Shown here in pieces: positions 46,058 to 57,400 of a stretch of 64,000 nt of DNA; the first letter of the stretch is position 1, and every line of letters begins with the position of its first letter. The position numbers and the translations under genes are program-made. This DNA comes from Apostichopus japonicus (lineage: Eukaryota; Echinodermata; Holothuroidea; Aspidochirotida; Stichopodidae): assembly GCF_037975245.1 (NCBI RefSeq), contig NC_092569.1, positions 20,874,001 to 20,938,000 on the forward strand, written 5' to 3'. The notes under the pieces are model-generated. The model had not been told where the DNA came from. It searched no databases and saw only the letters and a list, made by a program, of their open reading frames with translations.

Positions 46058-48487
46058 ACCCAGACGAAAATAATTCCTGGCTTTTAAGCAAGAGTCAAGA
46101 AAACCCCGGTTTTCCCTGGATATCCAAGCTTTATTCCTGCCTCAGGTAGCCAGGAAAAGCCAGGACTTTGAAAGTCCAGCCTTTTCCTGGCTTCACCCAG
46201 CCTAACAAGTCCACACTAGGCAGGAAAAGCGAGGGCAATGCTGTCCTGGCTAGGCAGGAAAAGCCAGGACTTTGAAAGTCCAGCCTTTTCCTGGCTTCAC
46301 CCAGCCTAACAAGTCCACACTAGGCAGGAAAAGCGAGGGCAATGCTGTCCTGGCTAGGCAGGAAAAGCCAGGATTTTGAAAGTCCAGCCTTTTTCCTGGC
46401 TTCACCCAGCCTCACAAGTCCACAATAGGCAGGAAACGAGAGTGGAATGCTGTCCTGGCTAGGCAGGAAAAGCCAAGCTTGCCTTTTACCCAGTATTAGC
46501 TAGTTGTAAGATGGTCAGCTCTTACATAAAGTTTTCTTTTGTACCATAGTTTTACTTGTTTATTAGTTCAGTGCTCACTGTACAGAGGGCTATACATTTG
46601 TACAGTATATTTGTAAGTTGTTTTGTGGTCGGGGGGATTAAGATTTCTCTCTTCTGGGTTGCTAAGCAACTATCTTTGTTCTTCCTGGAAATTAGCTCTC
46701 ACAGGAAAAGGGGTCTGTGTATATATATTATAGGGACAAAAGAGTTTTGTGAGGGTATAGAAAGTTAGGCAGTTGGCCATGAGTATTGGAGCAAGACAGT
46801 TGCAAAAGAGGAGAAATATAGTTTTAATGCTGGATAGTTTGTTTTAAACCTTAATTTACAAAATCAAGTTACTGTAGTCCTTATTATTTTTTGGAAGGAG
46901 TGATATTCACCTGACAGTCTGGCACGCATTTTACTATAAAGGACATTATTTACTATAAAGGATATTATTTACTTAGAGGATATTATTTTACCGTAAAGGA
47001 TATTCTGGGACACCATTTGTTTAACTGACATTATTTTACTGCAAGGATACCCTGGGACACTATTGCTTATTAATTAAAGGATATTTTGTTGGGATCGGAA
47101 ATTTATCATACAATTTAATCTGTTCAACTATACTGATGTCGTGGAAGTTGTTCTTCCTGGAAATTAGCTCTCACAGGAAAAGGGGTCTGTGCATATATAT
47201 TATAGGAACAAAGGAGTTTTGTGAGGGTATAGGAAGTTAGGCAGTTGGCCATGAGTATTGGAGCAAGACAGTTGTAAAAGAGGAGAAATATAGTTTTAAA
47301 TGCTGGATAGTTTGTTTTAAACCTTAATTTACAAAATCAAGTTACATGTAGTCCTTATTATTTTATGGAAGGAGTGATATTCACCAGACAGTCTGGCATG
47401 CATTTTACTATAAAGGACATTATTTACCATAAAGGATATTATTTACTTAGAGGATATTATTTTACCATAAAGGATATTCCAGGACACCATTTGGTTAACT
47501 GACAGTATTTTACTGAAAGGATACCCTGGGACACTATTGCTTATTAATTAAAGGATATTTTGTCGGGATCGGAAATTTATCATACAATTTAATCTGTTCA
47601 ACTATACTGATGTTGTGGAAGATCTGTACCTGATGTCACCAGCACGCCAACTCACCAGAACAGATTTATAAATTAAGTGTATTTACTTTAACATTTGGGT
47701 GCACCTCACGACTCTAAGTCATTTGATTTAATTCTTTGACTGGGCCCAGATCAGCTGTATATTGTTTGTTATTCATAATTATAATTTCTTTTGATCCAAT
47801 CCAGTTGAGTGTTCCATTTTTATGTGTCTTGTTCTGTGTTTGGTCATCACACCAAACCCAGAGTTCTCTGATCAAGAACAAACATTTATTTTCAGTGGCT
47901 AACACCCTTACATATAATTCATGATTTTAAGTTATGAAAATTTCCTATACCACAAACACACTTAAACCTCCTATAAGCTAAAAGTAACTGCCAACTAGCC
48001 AGCAAGATAATTTATATAGGGTAAGCATGGACACCTGGCTTTTCCGGGGTAATCCTGGGTATGTATACCTGGCTTTTCCTGGCTCCTCACTGATATAAAC
48101 AGGGACCTGGCTTTTCCTGGGTAATCCTGGGTGTGCATACCAGGCTTTTCCTGGTTTTTCCTGGCTCTTCACTCACACACTAGAGACCTGGCTTTTCCGG
48201 GGTAAACCTGGGTTAACCATCCAGGCTTGTCCGGCCTTTACCTGGCTCTTCACTCACACAATAGAGACCTGGCTTTTCCGGGGTAAACCTGGGTTAACCA
48301 TCCAGGCTTGTCCGGCCTTTACCTGGCTCTAAATGAGTTATATAAACCAGGCTTTACCGGGCTTTTCCTGTCCGAATTACCATTTTCAAACCCAGGAATT
48401 TCCCTGGATTTCCCTGGGTTAAATCCAGGCTTTTCCTGGCTTATATTCCAGGGAATTCCAGGGTTTTCCTGCCTTAAATTCGTCTGG
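46058..48487. mobile_element. fold-back-like element inserted in the satellite
   Basis: About 2430 bp interrupts a satellite unit between GGATGGAG and GGTGGGGAGG. The ends are inverted: CCCAGACGAA on the left and TTCGTCTGGG on the right. Both arms are built from many copies of a near-palindrome of the type CCAGGAAAAGCCAGG. They form 104-bp tandem units on the left (46151, 46255, 46359) and 81-bp units on the right (from 48181 and 48262). The target duplication is short and ambiguous (GAG or GGAG). No transposase frame is seen, so the element is non-autonomous. Confidence 0.75.
46681..47605 (+). repeat. 472-bp direct duplication inside the fold-back element
   Basis: Two tandem copies begin with CTTCCTGGAAATTAGCTCTC at 46681 and 47153. 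Each contains internal AAAGGATATT-type repeats. They differ at scattered bases only. Confidence 0.85.
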
Positions 48488-50974
48488 GAGGGTGGGGAGG
48501 GGGTGGGTCCAAGGGGCTTGGCAGGAGATTATTTGCTTTTATCCCTGCTAAATAAAGTTTGATATGTCTTGAAAATTACAGATTGTTCACTATCTAGCTC
48601 ATTGCACGTAGCAATTGGTGTGGGTTACTATGGAATCAGGTACCGCATACAGGGTTAGACCTCCATGATGCCCTAATATTGTGATATTATGTCTAAATAA
48701 TGTTGTCATATCATTCCACTAGTTGAGTGGGAATGAGGGGCGGAGGTGATTGGAAAGCGCTATTGAGAAAATACGCTGTTGCATATGCTACATTCATACA
48801 ATTTGATATATCTCAGAGAAAATAGGGTTGTACACTGTTGCTGCAACTGGGAAAGCAGGTTTGAGCTCTCATTAGGATCAAATATTTGAAAGCATAGGAT
48901 TTTATGCGAATTCATCCTTGTTGAATGGGATGGAGGGTCAGTGTGGCAGGGGGGGATGGATCCAAGTGACTTGGCTGCCCTCTTGGACATAATTTGCTTT
49001 TATCCCTGCTACATAAAGTTTGATATGTCTTGAAAATGACAGATTGTACACTATCTCACTACCTAGCTCATTGCATGGGGCAGTTGGTGTCAGTTAGTAT
49101 GGAATCAGGTACCGTATACAGGGTTAGACCTCCATAATGCCCTAATATTGTGATATTATGTCTAAATAATGTTTTCATATCATTCCACTAGTTGAGTGGG
49201 AATGAGGGGTGGTTACGATTGGAAAGCGCCATTAAGAAAATACGCTGTTGCATATATGCTACATTCATACAATTTGATATATCTCAGAGAAAATAGGGTT
49301 GTACACTGTTTTGATTTTCTCATATTGTTCCAGAAAGATTTTATTTACCATTTCCAACAGCATAGATTAAGGTGATGTATATTAAATGTAATGTAGAATG
49401 TTTTTTTTTTCAACTATTAGGGTCCCCATAATGTGTGTGAGAATTTAATGAAGTCTAATATTAATTTTTGACCATCTTATTTCCATCGTTTCAAAGTTTC
49501 GATGTCATTCCAAATTGGTAAACTGCTTAGACTCAAATACATCAGTGTAGAAAATTACCTTGTACAACTTTTACAGGCTCCACCCATATGTGGATCCATC
49601 ATGTGGTGCAGTTAGGGGTGCGGGGGTGGGGGGGCGGGGGTTGCTGTAGAGGGAAACTGGGAATGCAGGTACATAGGTTTGAGATCTCATTAAAATCAAA
49701 TATTTGAAAGCATAGGATTTTATGTGTATTCATCCTTGTTGAATGGGATGGAGGGTCAGTGGGGGGGGGGGGGGTGGATCCAAGTGACTTGGCTGCCCTC
49801 TTGGACATAATTTGCTTTTATCCCTGCTACATAAAGTTTGATATGTCTTGAAAATGACAGATTGTACACTATCACACTATCTAGCTCAGTGCATGGGGCA
49901 GTTGGTGTCAGTTACTATGGAATCAGGTACCGTATACAGGGTTAGACCTACATAATGCCCTAATATTGTGAATTTATGTCTTAATAATGTTTTCATATCA
50001 TTCCACTAGTTGAGTGGGAATGAGGGGTGGAGGTGATTGGAAAGCGCTATTGAGAAAATACACTGTTGCATATGCTATGTACACTGTTACGGTTTTCTCC
50101 TATTGTTTGAGAAAGATTTTTTTTACCATTTCCAACAGCACAGATTAAGGTGCATTAAATGATAGGTAATTTTATTTTTGTTTTCAACTTTTAGGGTCCC
50201 ATTATGTATGTGAGAATTTAATGAACATCTACCATTAATTTTTGACCATCTTATTTCCACCATTTCAAGGTTTCCATGTCATCCCAAATTGGGAAACTGC
50301 TTAATCTCAAATATATCAGTGTAGAAAATTACCTTGTACAAGTTTTACAGGCTCCACCCATATGTGGATCCATCATGTGGGGCAGTTAGGGGTTGGGGGG
50401 AAGGGGGTTGCTGGGTTGTTTTCACCATTTTCAACAGTATAGATTGAGGTGATGTATATTAAATGCTAGGTAAAAGTTTTTTTTTCAACTTTTAGGTCCC
50501 CATTATGTGTGTGAGAATTTAAGGAACAGTCTAATATTAACTTTTGAACATCTTATTTCCACCAATTCAGAGTTTCAATGTCATTCCAAATTGGTGAACT
50601 GCTTAATCTCAAATACATCAGTGTAGAAAATTACCTTGTACAACTTTTACAGGCTCCACCCATATGTGGATCCATCATGTGGTGCAGTTAGGGGTGCGGG
50701 GGGGGGGGTTGCTGCAGGGGGCAACTAGGAATGCAGGTACATAGGTTTGAGATCTCATTAATATCAAATATTTGAAAGCATAGGATTTTATGTGTTGAAT
50801 GGGATGGAGGGTGGGGAGGGGGTGGGCTGGGCAGGGCAGGAGACTATTTGCTTTTATCCCTGCTAAATAAAGTTTGATATGTCTTGAAAATCACAGTTTG
50901 TACACTATCTAGCCCATTGCACGCAGCAATTGGTGTGGGTTACTATGGAATCAAGTACCGTACACAGGGTTAGA

Positions 50975-52660
50975 CCATGCATACAAACCCTCTCTACATT
51001 TGGGGGACCATTACGTTGGCACATTTTGAACAGTACATTGGGGGACTGATTTGTGTCCTCTCAATAAGTGGGACTTTCTGTCACGCACCTTCAAAATACA
51101 AGTTCTATGATAGTGATGAACTGGAAACTGACCAGGCAGTTCTATTTTCCACATGTATATTCTTATCATTTATATCTGAATTTAACATAATAAAATTATA
51201 CATTATAAAAAGTACATCAAAAGTGAGTCTGGTACACTGAATATTGTGTGTTTCCTTATTTCAGATATTACTGTTCCATTGTGGTATAAGCCAGTAAAAT
51301 TCTTTCTTATAATTCACTCCTCAAACAAAACCAATATTAATAGAATATGAAAACTTGAATAAATTGAAATTGACTGTGAATATTACCAACTAACTAACAG
51401 TGCAAACAATTGCATACCTCAATATTCTCATGCCAAATTAATATACTGAAATTGACTGTGAATATATGCATATTTACTTCATATTTCAGACAAAAAACAA
51501 GTGCACCTTATACAACTCTTGATATACAGTACAGTGTGTGGGGGTACTGCACTTTATTTTGGAGTACTGTTTTAACTTTGGAGTCCTTGTATGTGATAAT
51601 CTGAAATGAAAAATCAAGTTACTTGCTATGACTGAGCTCAAATATGTGTTTTTTTGTTGTTAACAAATCTTTAAACTAAACTTTTCCAACTTTAACTTCT
51701 AATTTTAGAGACAAAACTAGCACAACTATCTTGATATACGGTATAATTTGGGGTACTGTTTTCAGTTTGGAGTACTAGGTTGTGGAAAATTTGCACAAGT
51801 CTGAGCTCAAACATGTGTTTTGTATGTATTGAACCAAAAAAAAACAAAAACACATATTTGAGCTCATATTTGGCCTAATGACAGTCCAAACACTGACCAA
51901 TCTCAATTGTATTTATACATACCACTTTAGTACACATGTAGTGTCTCTGGGAATGTTCTGTCCATCAAGGATACAAAAATAAAGCATTAATCCTCCTTTT
52001 TGAACCCAGGGATGCCATCATAATTTGGGGATTATTTTGCACGTGGATGTCTCATTATTTTTTATTTAAATTTTCGACCATGAATGAGCCTGAACCTATT
52101 ACACAGTGTAGTGTTTAGCAGGTTACATAGAAGGTGCCGTGATGAATCACTCGTATAACAAGGATAGTATCATACCAATGAATGCCTACATAAAGTATAT
52201 ATATAGTTTGATAACATGACCACTGAAGATTATGGGATTCACTTCAAAATTCCCTCTTTAGCGGCATGTGGCCTATCACATAGCTATAAACCTGGTTTTT
52301 GAAAATCAAAATATTCCCATACACTGTTTGTCAGTCTTCAATCTCAGCATCGGGCATAAATCTGATGTCCCTTTAACTACTGTAGGCCTACACGCCTGTT
52401 GTATGTGTTTTTTTATAATTAACATCAATAATGCCCTACAAAACTCAGAATCACTATCATATCTACAGCATTTATTTATCAGCCTAGGAACTACAGCAGA
52501 GCTCTCCAATGCAAAAAATTATGGTTAAAGTTCTCTTGATTTCTAAAGCTACATATAGATGTTAAACACACCTAACTGCATGCAATAATCTCTAATCTGT
52601 TCTGACACCTCTACAGTATGTTCCAACCTTACATATACATATATGTCGATTTACATCAGT
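50975..52660. other. spacer sequence with a second repeat family
   Basis: No supported gene. A motif around CAGTACAGTGTGTGGGGGTACTG (51527 region) with TTTCAGACAA upstream and TTGGAGTAC downstream recurs near 51710-51780. It recurs again, in the same orientation, near 59739-60020. The 86-codon frame at 52268-52528 has no recognisable features. Confidence 0.5.
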
Positions 52661-52668
52661 ATGCAGGG

Positions 52669-53313
52669 CAAGGGCGGCGGAACCGGGGGGGCACAGGAGG
52701 CACGTGCCCCCCCACTTTTCCTCAGGTTAAAAATGTGCCCCTTTTCTACATAAAAATTGAGGTGTCTCAAGTTAGCAAGAGGCCAGGGAACCAGAATGAA
52801 CACTCGGGAAGGCCGTTTCTTGCCATCTGAGGGGTTTGTAAAACCAAAAATTTTCTTCTAAGCTCTGCGCCAACCGATGGTGGCGCTCCGCTCAGATAGT
52901 CGCGCATACAACTTTGCAAATCCTGGATGCGCCCTTGACTTTTAATGAATTTCTGTGGGTCAAACTCAAAACTATTTTGAATGGAAAAAAAATTGTTAAG
53001 ATATTAGCAAGAAATAAACTCTAATTCGAAAGATTCCTACATTAGCAACTAGCATGATTTCACCTCATTTTGTCTCAAAAGAAAACTTGTTCCTTGTTTC
53101 CCAATTTGCACATTGGATATTGCAGTGCTAGTATGCATATTTTCCTTGAGGGGGGGGGGGGCGTTGATGGAGTGATGTGTATACGCAAATAAGATAATAC
53201 AATAAGAGTTATGAAGGGTACTAAATATAAGGCTGCATCAGTCCAATCTAATTTCTGCAAAGTGCCTTTTGATGTCAGTGCCCCCCAGATTAAAAGTGCT
53301 TCCTCCGCCCTTG
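52669..53313. mobile_element. hAT-like MITE, 645 bp, 8-bp TSD
   Basis: Terminal inverted repeats CAAGGGCGGCGGAA and, at the right end, the complement of CAAGGGCGGAGGAA. Both are flanked by the exact 8-bp duplication ATGCAGGG (52661-52668 and 53314-53321). No transposase is present. It landed at the edge of an older CAGGGGCGTATCCAGG-type element, whose start is now split across the two duplications. Confidence 0.8.
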
Positions 53314-53321
53314 ATGCAGGG

Positions 53322-54268
53322 GCGTATCCAGGATTTTCTAACCCGGGGGGAGCGAATGACTATCTAAGCGGAGCGCCACCATAGGTTGGCGCGCAGCGTA
53401 CAAGAATATTTCTCGTTTTGACACCCCTCAGATTACCGGAAATGGCACATCTCGGGCTTGAAAATGACCCACTAGATGTTCACTTTTGCCTGAGTAAATC
53501 AAGTATTTTCCCAATTTCCATCCATAATCTTTTTGAAGATTGTCACCAGTCACACATCATGTTCGACCACATCGCATCTCCTGTGGATCATTGCTTTTGT
53601 AGGTGATTCTACGCCGCGGCCCACAATACCTGTCAGTCCCACTTTTCAAGGTTTTAAGCCCATTATTCGTTCAGAATTTGAAAATTCACACTTCTCGTGA
53701 AATAAATTCACTTCAAAACATACCCAAAATGTTGCACAAAATTTTATCTATGGACAGCCAATACAGAAAAACCTCCTTCAACCCCTAACAGACCGGTCAA
53801 AATTGCGCGAGAAGATGGAAGATTGTTTAGGAATGTTGGTCAGGGAAATTTCGAAAATTCAGACACAGTTAATTTATTGGTGCATGGGCGCAGATCAGTC
53901 GTGGATAATGGTGGGGACGCGTGTCTGTTCTCTGATACTATCTAAGGGAAGCGCGACCATGGGTTCGCACGTAGCGTACAAGAAATTTTTGGCAAATATA
54001 CCTCCCAGATCACCGGAAATAACACTTCCCAGACCCAATGATGCTCCCAAGCCTCCTTAAGTTTTAGATCTCATGGCTTAGAAATTTAGTTTGGGGAAAT
54101 GCATGGGCATCAACAGAAAAAAATCAGGGGACAAATAATCCAAGTAGAATTTTGTATACGATGGGTCTGGTTTCGTAACTCATCGGGAAGCGATTAGAGG
54201 GGCGGGCGTAGGGTTGTGGGGCACGCGTTTTCATGCAGGTGGGAACAATCTCAAGAAGTAATGTGTTC
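53322..54268. other. older transposon sequence
   Basis: This begins with the GCGTATCCAGG remainder of a hAT-like end. Two diverged copies of one stretch (near 53370-53445 and 53940-54020, around GCGCACGTAGCGTACAAGAA-like sequence and ATTACCGGAAATGGCAC) point to layered copies of one family. No intact frame. Confidence 0.45.
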
Positions 54269-54276
54269 GTCCGCCC

Positions 54277-55224
54277 CAGGGGCGTATCCAGGGGGGGCGC
54301 AACAGGCGTGCGCACCCCCTATTGGCCGTCACCAAAAAAAAAAAGTTTAGCCAAAAATATAAAAAAATTGATGACGACCTTTAAGTGAGATGTCGGTGAT
54401 CGCTCAACCCCCCCCCCCCCTCCCGTATGCTTTATATTTTGTTTGCCAGAAAAAGGTTCTGGCGAAGTTCGGCGGCATAATAGTTTTAGAAACATAGATG
54501 GTAATTGTGTTTGTATTATCACTATAAACACTAAGTGACATGCCAGCCATACTAAATTGTGCATTTTGTGTTCATATTTACTGGAAATGTTGCTTATTAT
54601 TAAGGTCGAAAAATGGATCACATATGGCCATGGGCGGCGATCCTGGGGGGGAAGGGGGGATATATCCCCCATGAAAATGGATGGAGGGGATGTAATACAC
54701 CATATCCCCCCACCAAATGCCAGGGATAAGAATATTTTCATGCCTACATTTATGCATCATTGTTAATGTACGGCTCTTTTTTAGCTTCATATCTCGCCTA
54801 CCATAAACGCAGTGCGATCTTTTCAAATAAAGCGTCTTTATAAAGCAAGAATAGTTGACTGTAGGCTTCATTGGCCCTATAACAACAAAATGTATTATTG
54901 CGCCCACGGTATTGATATAGTACATATATGCACCCTCGGGAAGTGCCGTTTCTGGCCATCTAGAGGGTTTGTTAATCCCAAAATTTTCTTGTACGCTTCG
55001 CGCCAACTCATGGTGGCGCTAAGCTTAGATAGTCAACAAGGTCATATCCCCCCCCCCCCCACTCGGAAGTACGGATCGCCGCCCATGCATATGGCACCAT
55101 TTTGCATTTCACCCCTTCTTTGAAAGCAAAAATTGTCCACCCCCTCCCCTTAGACCCATCCCCCAGGACGGCGATCATTCATGCCTGACGCCCCCCCTAT
55201 TGGAAAATCCTGGATATGCCCCTG
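54277..55224. mobile_element. hAT-like element, 948 bp, 8-bp TSD
   Basis: The left end is CAGGGGCGTATCCAGG and the right end is CCTGGATATGCCCCTG, an inverted repeat with one difference. Exact 8-bp duplications GTCCGCCC flank it at 54269-54276 and 55225-55232. It carries another element (54629-55087) nested inside. No transposase frame. Confidence 0.8.
54629..55087. mobile_element. nested hAT-like MITE, 459 bp, 8-bp TSD
   Basis: Perfect 15-bp terminal inverted repeats (CATGGGCGGCGATCC) with exact duplications CATATGGC at 54621-54628 and 55088-55095. Internally it shares a stretch (GAAGTGCCGTTTCTGGCCAT and the following bases) with the element at 52669-53313, so the two are related. Confidence 0.85.
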
Positions 55225-55587
55225 GTCCGCCCCCCCCCCCCCCGCCGGCAATGATACACCTTTGGATCCACTACATGATATTAGCAGGAAATGTGCTCAA
55301 TTCTCAAATCGCATGCGGAATTTTTTATTTTTAGATTCATTGTATGAGTTACGGTACTAGGGGTGGGGTAACAATTAGCATTAAGTTCGCGTTGTATAAC
55401 ATTTTATCTCTGGATGAGTGTTGCATCGAAGGACATATGTCTAGCGCAGTTCGGATATAGATCCTGGGCTAATACCGAAATGCGTCATGTTCCCCGACGA
55501 CTAAGTCGAGTTCAAGACCAGCCACAATTGGTTTCATAACACAAATTTACAATTGTTTAAGGCGTCCATACATACACACGCGCCATG

Positions 55588-55710
55588 ATATACTATATAT
55601 AGCATATATATATATATATATATATATAGCATATATATATCTATAGCATATATATATATATATAGCATATATATATATATAGCATATATATATATATATA
55701 CATATATAGC

Positions 55711-55740
<30 letters not shown>
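55588..55740. repeat. TA-rich microsatellite with TATAGCATATA spacing
   Basis: TA runs punctuated at intervals by GC in AGCATATATA steps, over about 150 bp. Confidence 0.85.
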
Positions 55741-55741
<1 letters not shown>

Positions 55742-55906
55742 AACATTAGTGAGAGGAAAATGGAAATGTCAAAAATGGAGTTGTCGGTGTAAGGGGTAGT
55801 CTGAGGTGGACGCCCCTTCTCGATCCGTCACTGACTACCCTGTGTATATAATAGGGATCAGTGCTGTAATTATGTCACTGTTCCTCTTTCTCTTCCTGGT
55901 GTCTTG

Positions 55907-56045
55907 GGGTTTTTCTTCTGTTCTCTCCTTTTTCTCCTTTCTCTCTTTCCTCTTTTTCTTTTCCCTTCTTTCCTCTCCTTCCTCCTCTTTTTCCCCCTCT
56001 TTTTTCCTTTTTTCTTCTCTCTTTTTTTCTCTCTTCTTTTTCTTA
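55907..56045 (+). repeat. polypyrimidine tract
   Basis: Nearly 140 bases of C and T only on the plus strand, with repeated CTTTTTCTC-like steps, ending at TTACCTGGGGGGGCGCG. Such tracts can form triplex (H-) DNA. The Lys/Glu- and Phe/Ser-rich frames across it are composition artefacts. Confidence 0.8.
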
Positions 56046-57400
56046 CCTGGGGGGGCGCGTGCCCCCACACCCCCCCTGGATACGCGCCTGGTATGTCAAT
56101 TGCCCACGATTTGATACTGAGAGCCTACCATAAAGACCTAGCTAGCTCAGTTATACTTTACAACAGAGGTCATAAATATTTCATTAGCTGTTTTCATTTT
56201 CAAGGAGAGTATAGTGGATTGTAAATGGACTATGTATGTACCCAAAGCCTATAGTTTTACTGTAAGGTGACTGCCAGGCTTTGGTTTCTGAGGTTAGCTT
56301 GAGAGACAGATAGGTTAGGGGTATGATAAATAGTACAGTAGAAGCCAAAGTAGCTCACTGGTAATGTGATGTGATGTGAAAAGTGGATTTGGTCACTCAA
56401 GGCTGCATAAGACCCACTAGTAGCAGCTCCTTATGACCAAGTTTCAATAATGTACAATGTATGATGAGAGGGAAGGGGGAAAGGAACCTGATGATGAAAC
56501 CTATTCAACCATACTCTTGTCCTTTATATTCATTTTTTTTTTGTAATCTCATGAACAGGCATTTTGGTTAATGGTTTGTCTGAACTACTGTAACTGAACT
56601 AACTGAATCAGCTGCGTGGTGACTAAACAGCCCCTTCCAGACAAGGAACATTGCAACTTTTTCTCTTCTTATAACTTCCTTTTGCCACAGTTTGGTCCAT
56701 GTGCAAGATAAGGTGTCACCTGTATTGGGGTCTTTCAGGGAATTCTGGGGTCCAAACCCGACAACTGAAGTTGATGTGACAAACTACAGGATAAAGCTTG
56801 CTTAACTGGTATAACACACAATATGGTCATAGAGGCTCCCATACTATGTCTAGTTTGCTTAGTACATAATTACATACAGTTTGCTTAGCCTGGGAAGTTG
56901 CTACAGACTTGCTTGGCACATTCACCAGCTAAAACTTATAAAAAAAATGTGTTAATCCTGCATTTTTTGCTTCTGCTCAAAGCTAAGCTGGTTGACTATA
57001 GGCCTAGAGCTACTACAATCCCTATTCCTTGGAAATTTAAACAAAATGAAATGTTCATGGTCCATTAACTTAATTTCAACATTTCATCCCTGCAATACAT
57101 GTTCACCTGTTATAACATAGCCACACTGCAAGCATAGGCTATACACATGCATATGATGACTTAACACATTGTTATTGTTTGCACTGTGTGAATATAAACT
57201 GTATGAAAAGGCCTGAAGTAGCTGATGGTCACTGAGTGTGTTGTGAGTATGGCCAAGGTCATACTAATGCAGAGGTGTTATTACCTTGGAGGTCAGTTAA
57301 GTGATCAGCTGAAAGAGGGCAAAGATTCTACAGGGATATGTTCTCTGTGCTACATATGGCATGGAGAGAAACCTATTTGTGTTCGAAGACATACACCCAT

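Larger units (their letters stand above)
34910..50974 (+). repeat. complex satellite array, forward orientation
   Basis: Head-to-tail copies of an AT-rich unit with G-run tracts. The marker GGGTCCCC(A)TAATGTGTGTG starts at about 35695, 35997, 36784, 38121, 38906, 39687, 40946, 42187, 42959, 44200, 44972, 45738, 49420, 50194 and 50495. Spacings cluster at about 770-787, 1240-1260 and 300 bp. The first unit is diverged; the last breaks off at a GGTTAGACC step near 50974. The short open frames here (for example the identical 61-codon frames near 37902, 38687 and 39468) are repeat copies and not genes. Confidence 0.9.
55233..57400. other. non-coding spacer with microsatellite and pyrimidine tract
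   Basis: Contains a TA-type microsatellite (55588-55740), a polypyrimidine tract (55907-56045) followed by a hAT-like end CCTGGATACGCGCCTGG at 56076-56092, and otherwise unique AT-rich sequence. No supported gene. Confidence 0.5.

Noticed and set aside
47153-47605. 472-bp duplicates read as a pair of LTRs
   Set aside because: The copies are directly adjacent with no internal retroelement sequence, primer site or coding region between them, so they are a tandem duplication inside the fold-back element.
52268-52528. 86-codon open frame in the spacer
   Set aside because: No recognised motif, no splice context, and it lies in a repeat-bounded spacer.
55806-56224. Phe/Ser-rich and Lys/Glu-rich frames of 66-106 codons
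   Set aside because: They are composition artefacts of the pyrimidine tract.
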